Below are positions 33,787-43,045 of a stretch of DNA of 62,477 bases, in pieces. Position numbers and translations under genes: made by a program. Below the pieces are notes generated by a model that worked only from the letters and a program-made list of their open reading frames with translations, was not told the origin of the DNA and did no database searches. Within the stretch, counting starts at the first letter, position 1. Each line of letters begins with the position of its first letter. The DNA is from an uncultured Oscillospiraceae bacterium. Its GTDB lineage: Bacteria; Bacillota; Clostridia; Oscillospirales; Ruminococcaceae. The DNA lies in NCBI GenBank assembly GCA_910578965.1, contig CAJTSP010000002.1, positions 1 to 62,477 on the forward strand, in the 5' to 3' direction.

Positions 33787-35100
33787 CTATGGCCGGGCGG
33801 CAATCAGCGCCCGCAGGCAGCCGCCGCCGCCGCTGGGCAGGATCAGCACCCGCACCCCCAAGGCGCGCTCCAACTGCTGCACCGTGATGTCGTCCAAAAA
33901 GCGGTCGCGCTCATCCCGCAGCATGTTTTCGGGCACGCCTAGCAGCCGGCTGTGCAGCCTGCCCCTGCACTGGGCGATGATGTCGGTTGCGGTAACCAGC
34001 CCCGCAACGGCCACGTTGCCGCCAAAAAAATCGTTGCGGATGGGATGCACCCAAAGCGAGACGCCCCGGTGGATGCGGTGGACCGCCGCGGCAAGCTCAT
34101 GGATCAGCGGCGCGGCCATAGTGCCGGTGACAAGGTCGATCCGGCGGGGCACAAGCGGCGTTTTGCGCCGGGCCACAGCCAGCGCGGTTAAAAACTCCTC
34201 CCGGAAGCAGCGCCACATGCCCACCCCGTTTTCCAACTGGGGATACCCCTCGTAAAAAACCGCCGGCGGTATCGGCCGCCCGGCCAGCAGGTACCATTCG
34301 TCCCCTGGGTAGACCAGCCGGCTACCGCAGCGCCGTTTGCATGCATCGCCAGCCTCTTCCAGTATGTCCAGCACCGCACCCGCGCTGGCCGCATCGTATG
34401 GGGTAAGGGGGTAAAGCCCTTTGCGGTAGGCGGTAAGCCCGCTGGGCACCGCCGCAATGCTCTGCACCGCCGGGTACAGCCCGGCAAGGTCCCCAAGGGT
34501 ACGCCGCAGCGCCTCACCATCGTTGATGCCGCGGCAGAGCACCAACTGGCAGTTGAGCGCAATGCCTGCATCGGCAAACTCCTGCAGGTAGCCCAGCACC
34601 TCGCCCGCACGCTTGTTGGCCATCATCCGCACCCGTAGCGCAGGGTCGGTGGTGTGCACCGATACATTGATGGGGCTGATGTGCATCGCCTTGATGCGGT
34701 CTACCTCGCGCCGGTTCAGGTTGGTCAGGGTGATGTAGTTGCCAAACAAAAAGGATAGCCGTTCGTCATCGTCCTTAAAATACAGGCTCTCGCGCAGGCC
34801 GGGAGGCAACTGGTCGATAAAGCAGAACATGCAGTGGTTGGCACAGGAGTGCTTTTGGTCGATGAGGTAGGTGGCAAAGCTGCAGCCCAGCGGCTCGTAC
34901 TCGGCCTTTTGCACTGCCAGATAACGCAGCTTGCCCCCCATTGAGACGGCCAGAGAAAAATCGGCCGCAGCGGTGTAAAACTGGTAGTCCAGCATATCGT
35001 TGAGCTCATGCCCGTCTGCCGAGAGCAATACCGCCCCGGCCGAAAGGCCCAGCCTCTCGGCCACCGAGCCTTTGTCTACCGACTGTACGCGTACCGCCAT
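33787..35100 (-). CDS. PDZ-radical SAM-DUF512 protein
   Basis: This 437-residue protein of the DUF512 family has three parts. The N-terminus is PDZ-like (VDKGSVAERLGLSAGAVLLS). The radical-SAM cysteines are in CANHCMFCF, and the C-terminal DUF512 region carries CFREEFLTAL and the final VLILPSGGGGCL. The family is widespread next to der in Firmicutes; its function is not established. The ATG at 35100 has GGAGG-type sequence upstream. Confidence 0.88.
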   Translation of the reverse strand: MAVRVQSVDKGSVAERLGLSAGAVLLSADGHELNDMLDYQFYTAAADFSLAVSMGGKLRYLAVQKAEYEPLGCSFATYLIDQKHSCANHCMFCFIDQLPPGLRESLYFKDDDERLSFLFGNYITLTNLNRREVDRIKAMHISPINVSVHTTDPALRVRMMANKRAGEVLGYLQEFADAGIALNCQLVLCRGINDGEALRRTLGDLAGLYPAVQSIAAVPSGLTAYRKGLYPLTPYDAASAGAVLDILEEAGDACKRRCGSRLVYPGDEWYLLAGRPIPPAVFYEGYPQLENGVGMWRCFREEFLTALAVARRKTPLVPRRIDLVTGTMAAPLIHELAAAVHRIHRGVSLWVHPIRNDFFGGNVAVAGLVTATDIIAQCRGRLHSRLLGVPENMLRDERDRFLDDITVQQLERALGVRVLILPSGGGGCLRALIAARP

Positions 35101-35308
35101 GGCCTCCTCCTTCTCCTATAGTTGGCCGCCCGGGCAGGCTTTTTATGCGCGTGGCTACGCAGAAGCCCACGCCGCCCTGCCCCCAAAAATACCGGTCCTG
35201 CGCAGCGGTTCTATAAAGGGGGCAAACCCGCAAATTTCTCTTGGGCGGCCTCTGCCGCCCCGCCAAAACCATCGCAATGCCAAAAGCCGCCCACGCCTGC
35301 CGTGATAA

Positions 35309-35346
35309 GAAAAAAGAGGAAGGCAAAGCGCCCTCCCCCCTTTTTT
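35309..35346 (-). terminator. Terminator of DUF177-rpmF operon
   Basis: A G/C-rich 7-bp stem (GGAGGGC/GCCTTCC with one wobble) is followed by TTTTTT on the minus strand, immediately after rpmF. Confidence 0.6.
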
Positions 35347-35354
35347 GGCCCTGC

Positions 35355-35537
35355 TCAGGCCTCTTTTTTGACGATTTCCTTGCCCTTGTAGTAGCCGCAG
35401 TTGCCGCATACCTGGTGGGGAAGTTTATACTCGCCGCACTGGCTGCATTTTACCAGCGCAGGAGCCTCCAGCTTCCACACAGAGGAGCGGCGTTTGTCGC
35501 GCCGTGCCTTGGAAACCTTTCTCTTGGGTACTGCCAT
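35355..35537 (-). CDS. rpmF: 50S ribosomal protein L32
   Basis: This 60-residue protein begins MAVPKRKVSKARRDKRRSS and has a four-cysteine zinc ribbon (CSQCGEYKLPHQVCGNC). It is a zinc-containing (C+) form of L32. It follows the DUF177 gene, as in most bacteria. Confidence 0.98.
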   Translation of the reverse strand: MAVPKRKVSKARRDKRRSSVWKLEAPALVKCSQCGEYKLPHQVCGNCGYYKGKEIVKKEA

Positions 35538-35560
35538 GTTAGCACCTCCTCATATGGGAA

Positions 35561-36061
35561 TCAATCGAGCAGTCTTTTCAAACCGGCCAGCCGCGGATCC
35601 GGGCTAGGGCCCTCCTGCGCAACGGCACAGCCGCAACCGGCCAGCCTGGGCCTGCCGCAAACCGGGCACAGGCCCTCGCAGCCCGGCCGGCAGAGCAACA
35701 GCGTCTCGGCCTCAAGCACAAGCTCCTGGTAAACCAGCTCGTCCAGCGGCAAAAGGCCACCAGGCAAAAGCGGGAGTTCCAGCTCGCCGCCGGCAAGGTC
35801 TGCCGGGCGCACCTGCCACTCACGGCAAAAGGCATATGGCCGCCTTGCGGGCGCAAGGCAGCGGGCACACTCCCCTGCCGTTTCGGCCTCGATCTCGCAG
35901 GTAAGGCGCGCACCCTCGGCGGTGGGCAAGGCGCAAAACCGCACCCGTGCCGGCGCCTCGACGCGATAGCCCGGGAAATCCCGCCCGGACAGGTCCAGCG
36001 AAAAAGCTGTTTGGTAAGGCGTACGGCCGCGTTCCAAAAAAGCTTTTAGGTCAAACTGCAT
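35561..36061 (-). CDS. DUF177/YceD family 23S rRNA accumulation protein
   Basis: This is a protein of about 166 residues. DUF177 features are present: CEIEAETAGECARCLAP, LPLDELVYQELVLE and the C-terminal CRPGCEGLCPVCG zinc-like cluster followed by DPRLAGLKRLLD. The ATG at 36061 has AGAGGTGG upstream and is preferred over 36088. It is cotranscribed with rpmF; the family is implicated in 23S rRNA/50S metabolism. Confidence 0.9.
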   Translation of the reverse strand: MQFDLKAFLERGRTPYQTAFSLDLSGRDFPGYRVEAPARVRFCALPTAEGARLTCEIEAETAGECARCLAPARRPYAFCREWQVRPADLAGGELELPLLPGGLLPLDELVYQELVLEAETLLLCRPGCEGLCPVCGRPRLAGCGCAVAQEGPSPDPRLAGLKRLLD

Positions 36062-36111
36062 GATCCACCTCTTGGGAGGGCATAACATCCCCCTGAAACG
36101 GCCGCCTACTC

Positions 36112-36140
36112 AGTATACCGAAACCGGCGCGCTTTGTCAA
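36112..36140 (-). promoter_or_regulatory. Promoter of DUF177-rpmF
   Basis: Minus strand TTGACA (36140-36135), 17-bp spacer, TATACT (36117-36112). Confidence 0.85.
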
Positions 36141-36164
36141 CACAAAACCGGCAAGAAAAGTGCG

Positions 36165-36206
36165 AAAAAGCCGCCGATACGGGCCGTTTTACGGCCCGTA
36201 TCGGCA
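36165..36206 (-). terminator. Rho-independent terminator
   Basis: A perfect 15-bp stem (36173-36187 with 36191-36205) and 3-nt loop, followed on the minus strand by GGCTTTTTCGC, just after the gene at 36225-36629. Confidence 0.85.
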
Positions 36207-36224
36207 AAAGCGCAAAATCGAAGG

Positions 36225-36629
36225 TTACAGGTGCTTTTTAACCGAGTCCGGCAGTTCCTCCTCGCTGGCCGAAACGGTCACGGTGACCTTTACCGAATCG
36301 CCGGCCTTAAGCTCGATAGCATCCAGTAGCTGGGCCAGCTTGTCAAAATCGCGCCCGACAATCTTGAGGATGCCGTCGATGTACAGCTCGGTAATGTCGT
36401 AATTGCCGGCCAGCACACCGCACACAAAGCCGTAAAACATCTCACCGCCAGCAATATTGTACTCGTCCACGTCGATCAGGCGGGCCTTATGAACAATGTC
36501 ATAGGTAAGCTTCATGGATTTCTCGATGACCACCACGTTGCCAGACGTCGTTTTGGCGGCGTGGTTGATCTGCTCGATGATCGTTTTGGTTTTACCAGAG
36601 CCTTTGGTACCAACTACCAGTTTGATCAT
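36225..36629 (-). CDS. Small P-loop ATP-binding protein
   Basis: This 134-residue protein has Walker A GTKGSGKT at residues 7-14 and a following helix TKTIIEQINHAAK. The ATG at 36629 lies behind AAAGGAGGT and is preferred over an upstream in-frame start. Homologues are common in Clostridia, sometimes labelled PilT-like without good reason. No Walker B with clear function is visible. It forms a single-gene unit between pgi and the DUF177 promoter. Confidence 0.75.
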   Translation of the reverse strand: MIKLVVGTKGSGKTKTIIEQINHAAKTTSGNVVVIEKSMKLTYDIVHKARLIDVDEYNIAGGEMFYGFVCGVLAGNYDITELYIDGILKIVGRDFDKLAQLLDAIELKAGDSVKVTVTVSASEEELPDSVKKHL

Positions 36630-36720
36630 GGGGTTACCTCCTTTAATTTTGCGCGTATTTCGCACCGCGGGCGCTCCCGCCGCGGCAGGGCTCTTTTAAG
36701 AGGATATGCACCGCCCGGGC

Positions 36721-38055
36721 TCAGCGCAGCTTTGCCTCAAGCTCGGCCTTTTGGGCCTCATAGCCAGGCTTGCCCAGCAGGGCAAACATGTTCTTTTTAT
36801 AGCTTTCTACCCCGGGCTGGTCAAAGGGGTTAACCCCCAGCAGATAGCCGCTGACGGCGCAGGCACGCTCAAAGAAATAGATCAGCCGGCCAAGGTTTTC
36901 TTCGTCCAGCCTGTCCACCTCTAAGAGGATATTGGGCACGCCGCCGTCGGTATGGGCCAGGATGGTGCCCTCCATTGCTTTGCGGTTCACCACGCTCATA
37001 TCCTGATCGGCCAGGAAGTTGAGGCCGTCAAAGTTTTCGGCGCTCTTTTCGATAAAGAGATCCTGCGCCGGCTCCCGGATATCCACCACCGTCTCAAACA
37101 TCAGCCGGGCGCCATCCTGCACAAACTGGCCCATCGAATGAAGATCGGTAGAAAAAATCACGCTGGCAGGCATCAAGCCCTTATGATCCTTGCCCTCGCT
37201 CTCGCCAAAGAGCTGCTTGTACCACTCGTTCATCAGGGTGAAGTTGGGCTCGTAGCAGGCCATCAGCTCCACCGATTTGCCCTTGCGGTAAAGGATGTTG
37301 CGGGCCGCGGCGTAACGGTAGCAGTCGTTTTCCGGCGAAAGGCGGCTGTAATCGGCCATAGCGGCGGCAGCGCCGGCCATGAGGCTGTCGATGTCGCAGC
37401 CCGCGCAGGCAATGGGCAAAAGGCCCACCGCGGTGAGCACCGAATAGCGGCCGCCCACATCGTCCGGCACCACAAAGGTCTGCCAGCCCTCGGCGTCAGC
37501 CAACTGCTTGAGGGTGCCGCGGGCTTTGTCGGTGGTGGCATAGATACGGCCCCTTGCCTCCTCCTTGCCCACCGTGTCCTCCAGATATTTCTTAAAGATG
37601 CGGAAAGCCAACGCCGGCTCGGTGGTGGTGCCGGATTTCGAGATAACATTAACGCTCACCCGCTTACCCTCGCAGCAGGCCAGGATGTCCCGCAGGTAGG
37701 CCGGCGAGATCGAGTTGCCCACAAAAAAGATCTGCGGGGTGGTTTTGGCGGTGCAGTTGTACATGCAGCCGCGCAGCGCCTCAATGGCCGCCCGCGCGCC
37801 CAGATAGCTACCGCCGATGCCAATGACCACCAGCACGTCGCTGTCGGCCATAATCTTGGCGGCAGCGGACTTGATGCGGCCAAACTCTTCCTTATCGTAG
37901 TCCCTGGGCAGGCTCGCCCAACCCAAAAAATCGTTGCCGGGACCGTTTTTTGCCTCCAGCAGCGCATGGGCCACCTCTACCTGCGGGTAAATGGCAGAAA
38001 ACTCTTCTTCCCGGATGAAACCCGCCAGATGCTTGCCGTTGAATCGGACACCCAT
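36721..38055 (-). CDS. pgi: Glucose-6-phosphate isomerase
   Basis: This 444-residue glycolytic enzyme interconverts glucose-6-P and fructose-6-P. The two SIS domains show VIGIGGSYLGARAAIEAL and VISKSGTTTEPALAFRIF, and the C-terminus has the catalytic region GVNPFDQPGVESYKK. The start at 38055 follows GGAGGAATT; frames upstream to 38283 are GC-driven. The length is normal for Firmicute Pgi. Confidence 0.96.
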   Translation of the reverse strand: MGVRFNGKHLAGFIREEEFSAIYPQVEVAHALLEAKNGPGNDFLGWASLPRDYDKEEFGRIKSAAAKIMADSDVLVVIGIGGSYLGARAAIEALRGCMYNCTAKTTPQIFFVGNSISPAYLRDILACCEGKRVSVNVISKSGTTTEPALAFRIFKKYLEDTVGKEEARGRIYATTDKARGTLKQLADAEGWQTFVVPDDVGGRYSVLTAVGLLPIACAGCDIDSLMAGAAAAMADYSRLSPENDCYRYAAARNILYRKGKSVELMACYEPNFTLMNEWYKQLFGESEGKDHKGLMPASVIFSTDLHSMGQFVQDGARLMFETVVDIREPAQDLFIEKSAENFDGLNFLADQDMSVVNRKAMEGTILAHTDGGVPNILLEVDRLDEENLGRLIYFFERACAVSGYLLGVNPFDQPGVESYKKNMFALLGKPGYEAQKAELEAKLR

Positions 38056-38158
38056 TGACAATTCCTCCAATTGTACTGCGGGGCCTCCCAAAAGCCCCCC
38101 GCGCGCCCGGCAAAACCAAAGGCGGGCGGGCACGGGCCCCTTTTGTTTTGTTATTATA

Positions 38159-38187
38159 ACTATACCTTTTTGCAGGGTTGCTGTCAA
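38159..38187 (-). promoter_or_regulatory. Promoter of pgi
   Basis: Minus strand TTGACA (38187-38182), 17-bp spacer, TATAGT (38164-38159), about 100 bp before the start codon. Confidence 0.8.
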
Positions 38188-38293
38188 GGCGAAAGCGGGC
38201 GGCAAAAAAGCACGCCCAAAAGGGCGTTTGCGGGCAAAGGCAGCCCTTTTTAGCTGTACCTGCGCCATTATTTTGACCGGCACTTAGGCCGTG

Positions 38294-38338
38294 CGCGGCA
38301 AAAAAAGCAGCGCGGTACGCGCTGCTTTTTTTGCCGCG
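38294..38338 (-). terminator. 21-bp perfect bidirectional terminator
   Basis: A perfect palindrome with 21-bp arms and a 3-nt loop (38315-38317). Each arm contains seven A or T next to an 8-bp GC stem, so a hairpin plus U7 forms in either direction. It ends the carboxypeptidase gene and insulates pgi. Confidence 0.9.
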
Positions 38339-38375
38339 GAATACTTTATTGAGCCGCCCTGACGCGCCCTGCAGA

Positions 38376-39566
38376 TCAGAGCACCAAAAGGGCCTCAATC
38401 AGCCGGCGCAGGCTAAGGGCAAAATCCATGCGGGCCACCCCTTCGGCCGCGGTAACCGGGTATTCGCCCAGCAGTGTCCCGCCGGCCAGCACCCGAACGC
38501 TGCCAACCGGCTGGCCGGCCTCTATGGGCGCCTCCAGTGTTTCGGGCAGTTGCATCTCAACGGTCAGCGACGCCCCCTCCCCTTTTTTGAGAAGCAGCCG
38601 GCCGGGTAGCTGGTAAGAGAGGCCGACCTGCTCGGCCCCGCCCCGGCGCACCGGCAGGGCCTGGGGCGCTGAGTCCGGCAGGCTGGCCGCGCCGCTCTCA
38701 AAATTGGCAAAGCCGTAATCGAGCAGGGCGGTGGCGGCGGCAAACCGATCCTCGCTGGAGGGGCTGCCCAGCACCACCGCAATCAGCGAAAGTCCGTCCC
38801 GGGTGGCACTGGCCGAAATGCAGACCCCGGCCCCGCTGGTGGTGCCGGTTTTTAGGCCGGTAATACCCGCGTAGCGCCGTAGCAGCTTGTTGGTGTTGAT
38901 AATCTGGGTCTGCCCGCCGCGCAGGGAATCCATCCAGATGGTGGTGTACTGGGTAACCTCGCTGTGGTGGGTGAGCATCTCTCGGCTCATCACGGCCACG
39001 TCCCGCGCGGTGGACACATGGCCTGCCCGGTCCAGCCCGCAGGCATTCTCAAAATGGGTGGAACTCATGCCCAGCTCCTGCGCCTTCTGGTTCATCATTT
39101 CCACAAACACCGGCTCGGAACCGCCGATCATCTCGGCAACCGCCACCGCCGCATCGTTGGCGCTGGACACGCAGATGGCCTTAAGCATCTCGTCGAGGGT
39201 AAACTGCTCGCCCGGCTCCAGCCAAATCTGGCTGCCACCCATATTGTAAGCATGCTCGGACACCGGTACCGTGTCGGACAGACTGACCCTGCCGGCCTCC
39301 AACGCCTCGAAGGTCAGCAGCAGGGTCATCACCTTGGTAATGGAGGCGATGGGCACCGGCATATCCGGTTCCTTTTCGTACAGGACGGCGCCGGTCGCCT
39401 GGTCGATAAGAATCGCGGCACGGCAGGGCACGTCAAAGGCGGGCAGTTCAAAGCGGGAGGTCTGCACCGCGCCGTCCTCGGCATAAACAGACAGGGCCAG
39501 CGCCGCCGCCAGCGCCAGGATAAGCGCCAGCGCCGCCGCGCGGCGGGCGGAATGTCGCTTTTGCAT
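38376..39566 (-). CDS. D-alanyl-D-alanine carboxypeptidase (PBP5/DacF-like)
   Basis: This penicillin-binding protein trims the terminal D-Ala of peptidoglycan. About 396 residues start at 39566 (AAGGAAGGAA upstream), with signal peptide ALALILALAAALALSVYA. Catalytic motifs are SITK (in PVASITK-type context, PVPIASITKVM), SSAND (SxN) and KTGTT. A C-terminal PBP5-associated beta domain ends in an amphipathic helix (MDFALSLRRLIEALLVL) for membrane attachment. Confidence 0.94.
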   Translation of the reverse strand: MQKRHSARRAAALALILALAAALALSVYAEDGAVQTSRFELPAFDVPCRAAILIDQATGAVLYEKEPDMPVPIASITKVMTLLLTFEALEAGRVSLSDTVPVSEHAYNMGGSQIWLEPGEQFTLDEMLKAICVSSANDAAVAVAEMIGGSEPVFVEMMNQKAQELGMSSTHFENACGLDRAGHVSTARDVAVMSREMLTHHSEVTQYTTIWMDSLRGGQTQIINTNKLLRRYAGITGLKTGTTSGAGVCISASATRDGLSLIAVVLGSPSSEDRFAAATALLDYGFANFESGAASLPDSAPQALPVRRGGAEQVGLSYQLPGRLLLKKGEGASLTVEMQLPETLEAPIEAGQPVGSVRVLAGGTLLGEYPVTAAEGVARMDFALSLRRLIEALLVL

Positions 39567-39682
39567 CGGGATTCCTTCCTTCCACGAGATACTATTTGTC
39601 CAAAGTATATGCCGCCGCACGGGGAAATATTTTTTCAAAAAACGAAAGCCCGCCAAGCGCCTGCCCTGCCGGCCGCCCCGGC

Positions 39683-39712
39683 TGGACATGCGCCGCGCCG
39701 GCATGGTATACT
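39683..39712 (+). promoter_or_regulatory. Promoter of mtaB
   Basis: TGGACA (39683-39688), 18-bp spacer, TATACT (39707-39712), about 90 bp before the ATG. Confidence 0.65.
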
Positions 39713-39804
39713 CAAAGCAAGGCCCACGGCCTCCGCGCGGGGCTGCCTCCCTCTTTACCCGCCCGCTTTTTGCAACCTGACCTGAAAGGAAGGGACCCCC
39801 TTTT

Positions 39805-41127
39805 ATGCGCGTCCGTTTTTACACCCTGGGCTGCAAGGTAAACCAGCATGAGACCGGCGCGCTGGCCCGGCTTTTTTGCGCCAGCGGCTATGTCCTGGCC
39901 GGGCAACACGAGCCGGCCGACGTGTATGTGGTAAATAGCTGTACCGTAACGGCCGGCGGCGACAAAAAAAGCCGGCAGTGGCTACGCCGCGCCCGGCGGG
40001 AAAACCCCGGCGCGGTAACCGTGTTGGCCGGATGCTACCCGCAGGCGTTTCCCGGGGAGGCCGCCGCAGTGGCCGAAGCGGATGTAGTAACGGGCAACGC
40101 CGACCGGGCGGGGCTTTTGCGGGCGGTGCAAAGGGCGCTGGACACCGGCGAGCGGGTGGTGGATATCCGCCCGCATACCAGGGGCGAAGCCTTTGAGGAG
40201 CTGCCCATCGACCGGCCGCTGGGCCACACCCGGGCCTTTATTAAGGTGGAGGACGGCTGCAACCGGCAGTGCGCCTATTGCGTGATACCCCGCGCGCGCG
40301 GGCTTGTGCGCAGCCGCAGCCGCCAAAACGTGCTGGAGGAGCTGCGCGCCCTCGCCCAAAACGGCTGCCGTGAGGTCGTGTTCTCCGGCATCAACCTGCC
40401 CAGCTACGGGCTGGACACCGGCGACGACCTGGCCGGGCTGGTGGAGGCCGCCGCCGGCGTGGAGGGCATTTGTCGTATCCGGCTGAGCAGCCTGGAGCCG
40501 GACCTCCTGCCGCCGGACACCATTGCCCGGCTGGCTGCGGTACAAAAGCTCTGCCCCCAGTTCCACCTCTCGCTGCAAAGCGGCTGTACCGCCACCCTGC
40601 GCCGGATGCGCCGGGTGTACACGGCCGAAGAGTACGCTGCGGTGGCCGGGGCCCTGCGCAGCGCCTTTGGCGGGCATGCCAGCCTGACCACCGACGTGAT
40701 CGTGGGCTTCCCCGGTGAAAATGAGGAGGAGTTTTGTGAAAGCCTTGCCTTTGTGCGGGCGATGCGCTTTTTGAAGGTACACGTCTTTCCCTATTCGGCC
40801 CGGCCGGGTACTCCGGCGGCAGCGTTTCCTCAGCAGGTGCCAGAGGCCGAAAAGGCTGCCCGGGTGCACCGGATGCAGCAGGCGGCAGACGAGGTGCGGG
40901 CAGAGCTCATCCGCGGCATGGCGGGCGAGAGGGCCGAGGTTTTGCTGGAGGCTTCTTTTTCCGGCACCCTGTTTACCGGCTATACCCGCCGGTACGTACC
41001 GGTGGCGGTAAACGCACCGGGCTGCAAAAAGGGCGAGATTGTACAGGCGGTGCTCGGCGAATGGGACGGCGAGCGCTGCCGCGCCCGGTTTGAAAAGCCT
41101 TTGCAGCCGCACCGCCCCAAAAATTGA
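39805..41127 (+). CDS. mtaB: tRNA (t6A37) C2-methylthiotransferase MtaB
   Basis: This 440-residue radical-SAM methylthiotransferase converts t6A to ms2t6A at tRNA position 37. The N-terminal UPF0004 domain begins FYTLGCKVNQHET, with cluster cysteines in NSCTVTAGGDKKSRQ and LAGCYPQ. The radical-SAM motif is CNRQCAYCVIPRARG, and a C-terminal TRAM domain follows (VLLEASFSGTLFTGYTRRYV). CKVNQHET places it in the MtaB branch and not MiaB. It depends on Fe-S clusters. Confidence 0.93.
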   Translation: MRVRFYTLGCKVNQHETGALARLFCASGYVLAGQHEPADVYVVNSCTVTAGGDKKSRQWLRRARRENPGAVTVLAGCYPQAFPGEAAAVAEADVVTGNADRAGLLRAVQRALDTGERVVDIRPHTRGEAFEELPIDRPLGHTRAFIKVEDGCNRQCAYCVIPRARGLVRSRSRQNVLEELRALAQNGCREVVFSGINLPSYGLDTGDDLAGLVEAAAGVEGICRIRLSSLEPDLLPPDTIARLAAVQKLCPQFHLSLQSGCTATLRRMRRVYTAEEYAAVAGALRSAFGGHASLTTDVIVGFPGENEEEFCESLAFVRAMRFLKVHVFPYSARPGTPAAAFPQQVPEAEKAARVHRMQQAADEVRAELIRGMAGERAEVLLEASFSGTLFTGYTRRYVPVAVNAPGCKKGEIVQAVLGEWDGERCRARFEKPLQPHRPKN

Positions 41128-41503
41128 CCCGGCCGCGCGGAAGGCTTTGCTGCCGTACCCTCCTTGCCCTCCTGCGGCAAAGGCGCTGTACGGCCGTAAT
41201 GCCCCCACGGTAAACGGGCCGGGCGACCATATCGCCCGCAGCCCGCAAACCGCCTTGCCTCGTTGGGGGCGCCTGCCGGCATTTTTTGCTGCTTTTGGCG
41301 GCAGGCTGCCGTTTTTGCCACATTTCGCGGTGGTTTTTTTACTCTGCCATATTGCTCTTTTGCGGTAAGTATGTTATTGTTTTGACAGGCAGCGCGGCAT
41401 TGCCGGACGGCCCGCGGGGGGTCTTTGCAATCCGCCGTACAGACACAGGACCAATGGGGCACGCGCCCGGGCGGGGCGTCCCCGGAAGGGAGCGCATTGA
41501 TTT
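41128..41503 (+). other. Gene-free stretch upstream of the hydrogenase
   Basis: No gene is supported. A weak promoter TTGCTC (41352-41357)/TATTGT (41375-41380) with 17-bp spacing could serve the hydrogenase. An imperfect inverted repeat lies around 41142-41188 without a U-run, so no clear mtaB terminator is seen. Confidence 0.35.
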
Positions 41504-43021
41504 ATGAGAGGGATCTATACATCGGTAACCGACATCCGCCGCAAGGTGTTTACCGAGGTAGCGCGGATGTCCTACGAGGGCGGCGATTACGCCGATTACG
41601 CCAAGCAGATCAGTAAGCTGCCCTTTAAGATCATCCCGGGCGAGGTGAGCCGCCTGCGTGAGAGCATTTTTTTGGAGCGGGCTATCGTGTCCGAGCGCAT
41701 CCGGCTGGCCATGGGCCTCTCGCTGCGGCCCATCAACGAGCAGGCCCCGGCCACCGAGGGCCTGGAGCACAGCGTAATTGCGGATAAATACTATGACCCG
41801 CCGCTGATCAACATCATCAAATTTGCCTGCAACCGCTGCCCCGAAAAGCTGGTAAAGGTAACCCCCATGTGCCAGCGGTGCCTGGCCCACCCCTGTGTGG
41901 AGGTCTGCCCCAAAAAGGCGGTGGATTTCCGCAACGGGCGCAGCCACATCGACCAGGACAAGTGCATCAAGTGCGGCAAATGCGTAGACGCTTGCCCCTA
42001 CCACGCCATTGTTAAGATGGAACGGCCCTGTGCCGCCGCCTGTGGCATGAACGCCATCCACTCGGACGATCTGGGCCGTGCCGAAATCGATTACGACCGC
42101 TGTGTTTCCTGCGGGATGTGCCTGGTAAACTGCCCGTTTGGCGCCATTGTGGACAAGGGGCAGATTTTCCAATTGATCCAGTCGATCAAGCGGGGAGACC
42201 AGGTATACGCCATTGTGGCCCCTGCCTTTGTGGGGCAGTTCCCCGGCCTGACGCCGGACAAGCTGCGGGCCGCGATGCAGCAACTGGGCTTTGCCAATAC
42301 GGTAGAGGTGGCGGTGGGCGCCGATCTGTGCACCATCGAGGAAGCCAAGGACTTTTTGCGCGAGGTCCCCGAGCACCAGCCCTTTATGGCCACTAGCTGC
42401 TGCCCAAGCTGGAGCGTGATGGCCAAAAAGCTTTTCCCCGAGATGGCAAGCTATATCAGCATGGCGCTGACCCCCATGGTGCTCACCGCGCGGCTGGTAA
42501 AAAAGAAATATCCCGGCTGCCGGGTGGCCTTTATTGGGCCCTGTGCCGCCAAAAAGCTGGAGGCCAGCCGCCGCACCATCCGCAGCGACGTGGATTTTGT
42601 TTTGACCTTTGAGGAACTGATGGGCCTGTTTGAGGCACGCGAGGTCAACTTTGACGACCTTGAGGTGACCACCGAGATGAAGGAAGGCACCGCCGCGGGC
42701 CGCGGCTTTGCCGTAAGCGGCGGGGTAGCCCAGGCTGTGGCCGACACCATCCACCAGTGGGAGCCGGACCGTGAGGTAAAGATCGCCAGCGCCCAGGGCC
42801 TTGCCGAGTGCAAAAAAATGCTCACCCTGGCCCGTGCCGGCAAGTACAACGGTTACCTGCTGGAGGGAATGGGCTGCCCCGGCGGATGCATGGGCGGCGC
42901 GGGCACCCTGGCCGACCCGGCCCGGGCCGCGGCCGAGCTGGCCAAGTACAAGAAGACCGCCCCGATGCAGAACGCCACCGAGAGCCCCTACGAAATCAGT
43001 CTTTCGATGCTGAGCGAGTAA
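41504..43021 (+). CDS. Monomeric [FeFe] hydrogenase, group B-like
   Basis: This 505-residue protein has two or more [4Fe-4S] ferredoxin-type cysteine sets (CIKCGKCVDACPY, CVSCGMCLVNCPF) plus an extra upstream set (CQRCLAHPCVEVCP), then the H-cluster domain. L1 is TSCCPSW (about residue 302), L2 is PCAAKK (about 347) and L3 is GMGCPGGCMGG (about 453). L1 has TSCCPSW where group A has TSCCPxW, and the N-terminal 100 residues are of the group B1 type. It probably couples ferredoxin oxidation to H2 formation in fermentation, or acts as a sensor/recycling enzyme; activity is not provable here. The HydEFG maturases are not in the window. Confidence 0.92.
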   Translation: MRGIYTSVTDIRRKVFTEVARMSYEGGDYADYAKQISKLPFKIIPGEVSRLRESIFLERAIVSERIRLAMGLSLRPINEQAPATEGLEHSVIADKYYDPPLINIIKFACNRCPEKLVKVTPMCQRCLAHPCVEVCPKKAVDFRNGRSHIDQDKCIKCGKCVDACPYHAIVKMERPCAAACGMNAIHSDDLGRAEIDYDRCVSCGMCLVNCPFGAIVDKGQIFQLIQSIKRGDQVYAIVAPAFVGQFPGLTPDKLRAAMQQLGFANTVEVAVGADLCTIEEAKDFLREVPEHQPFMATSCCPSWSVMAKKLFPEMASYISMALTPMVLTARLVKKKYPGCRVAFIGPCAAKKLEASRRTIRSDVDFVLTFEELMGLFEAREVNFDDLEVTTEMKEGTAAGRGFAVSGGVAQAVADTIHQWEPDREVKIASAQGLAECKKMLTLARAGKYNGYLLEGMGCPGGCMGGAGTLADPARAAAELAKYKKTAPMQNATESPYEISLSMLSE

Positions 43022-43045
43022 CCTGTACCCTGCCTGTAAGGACGC

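Noticed and set aside
41382..41387. Perfect TTGACA upstream of the hydrogenase
   Set aside because: No acceptable -10 lies 15-19 bp downstream (the sequence there is GC-rich).
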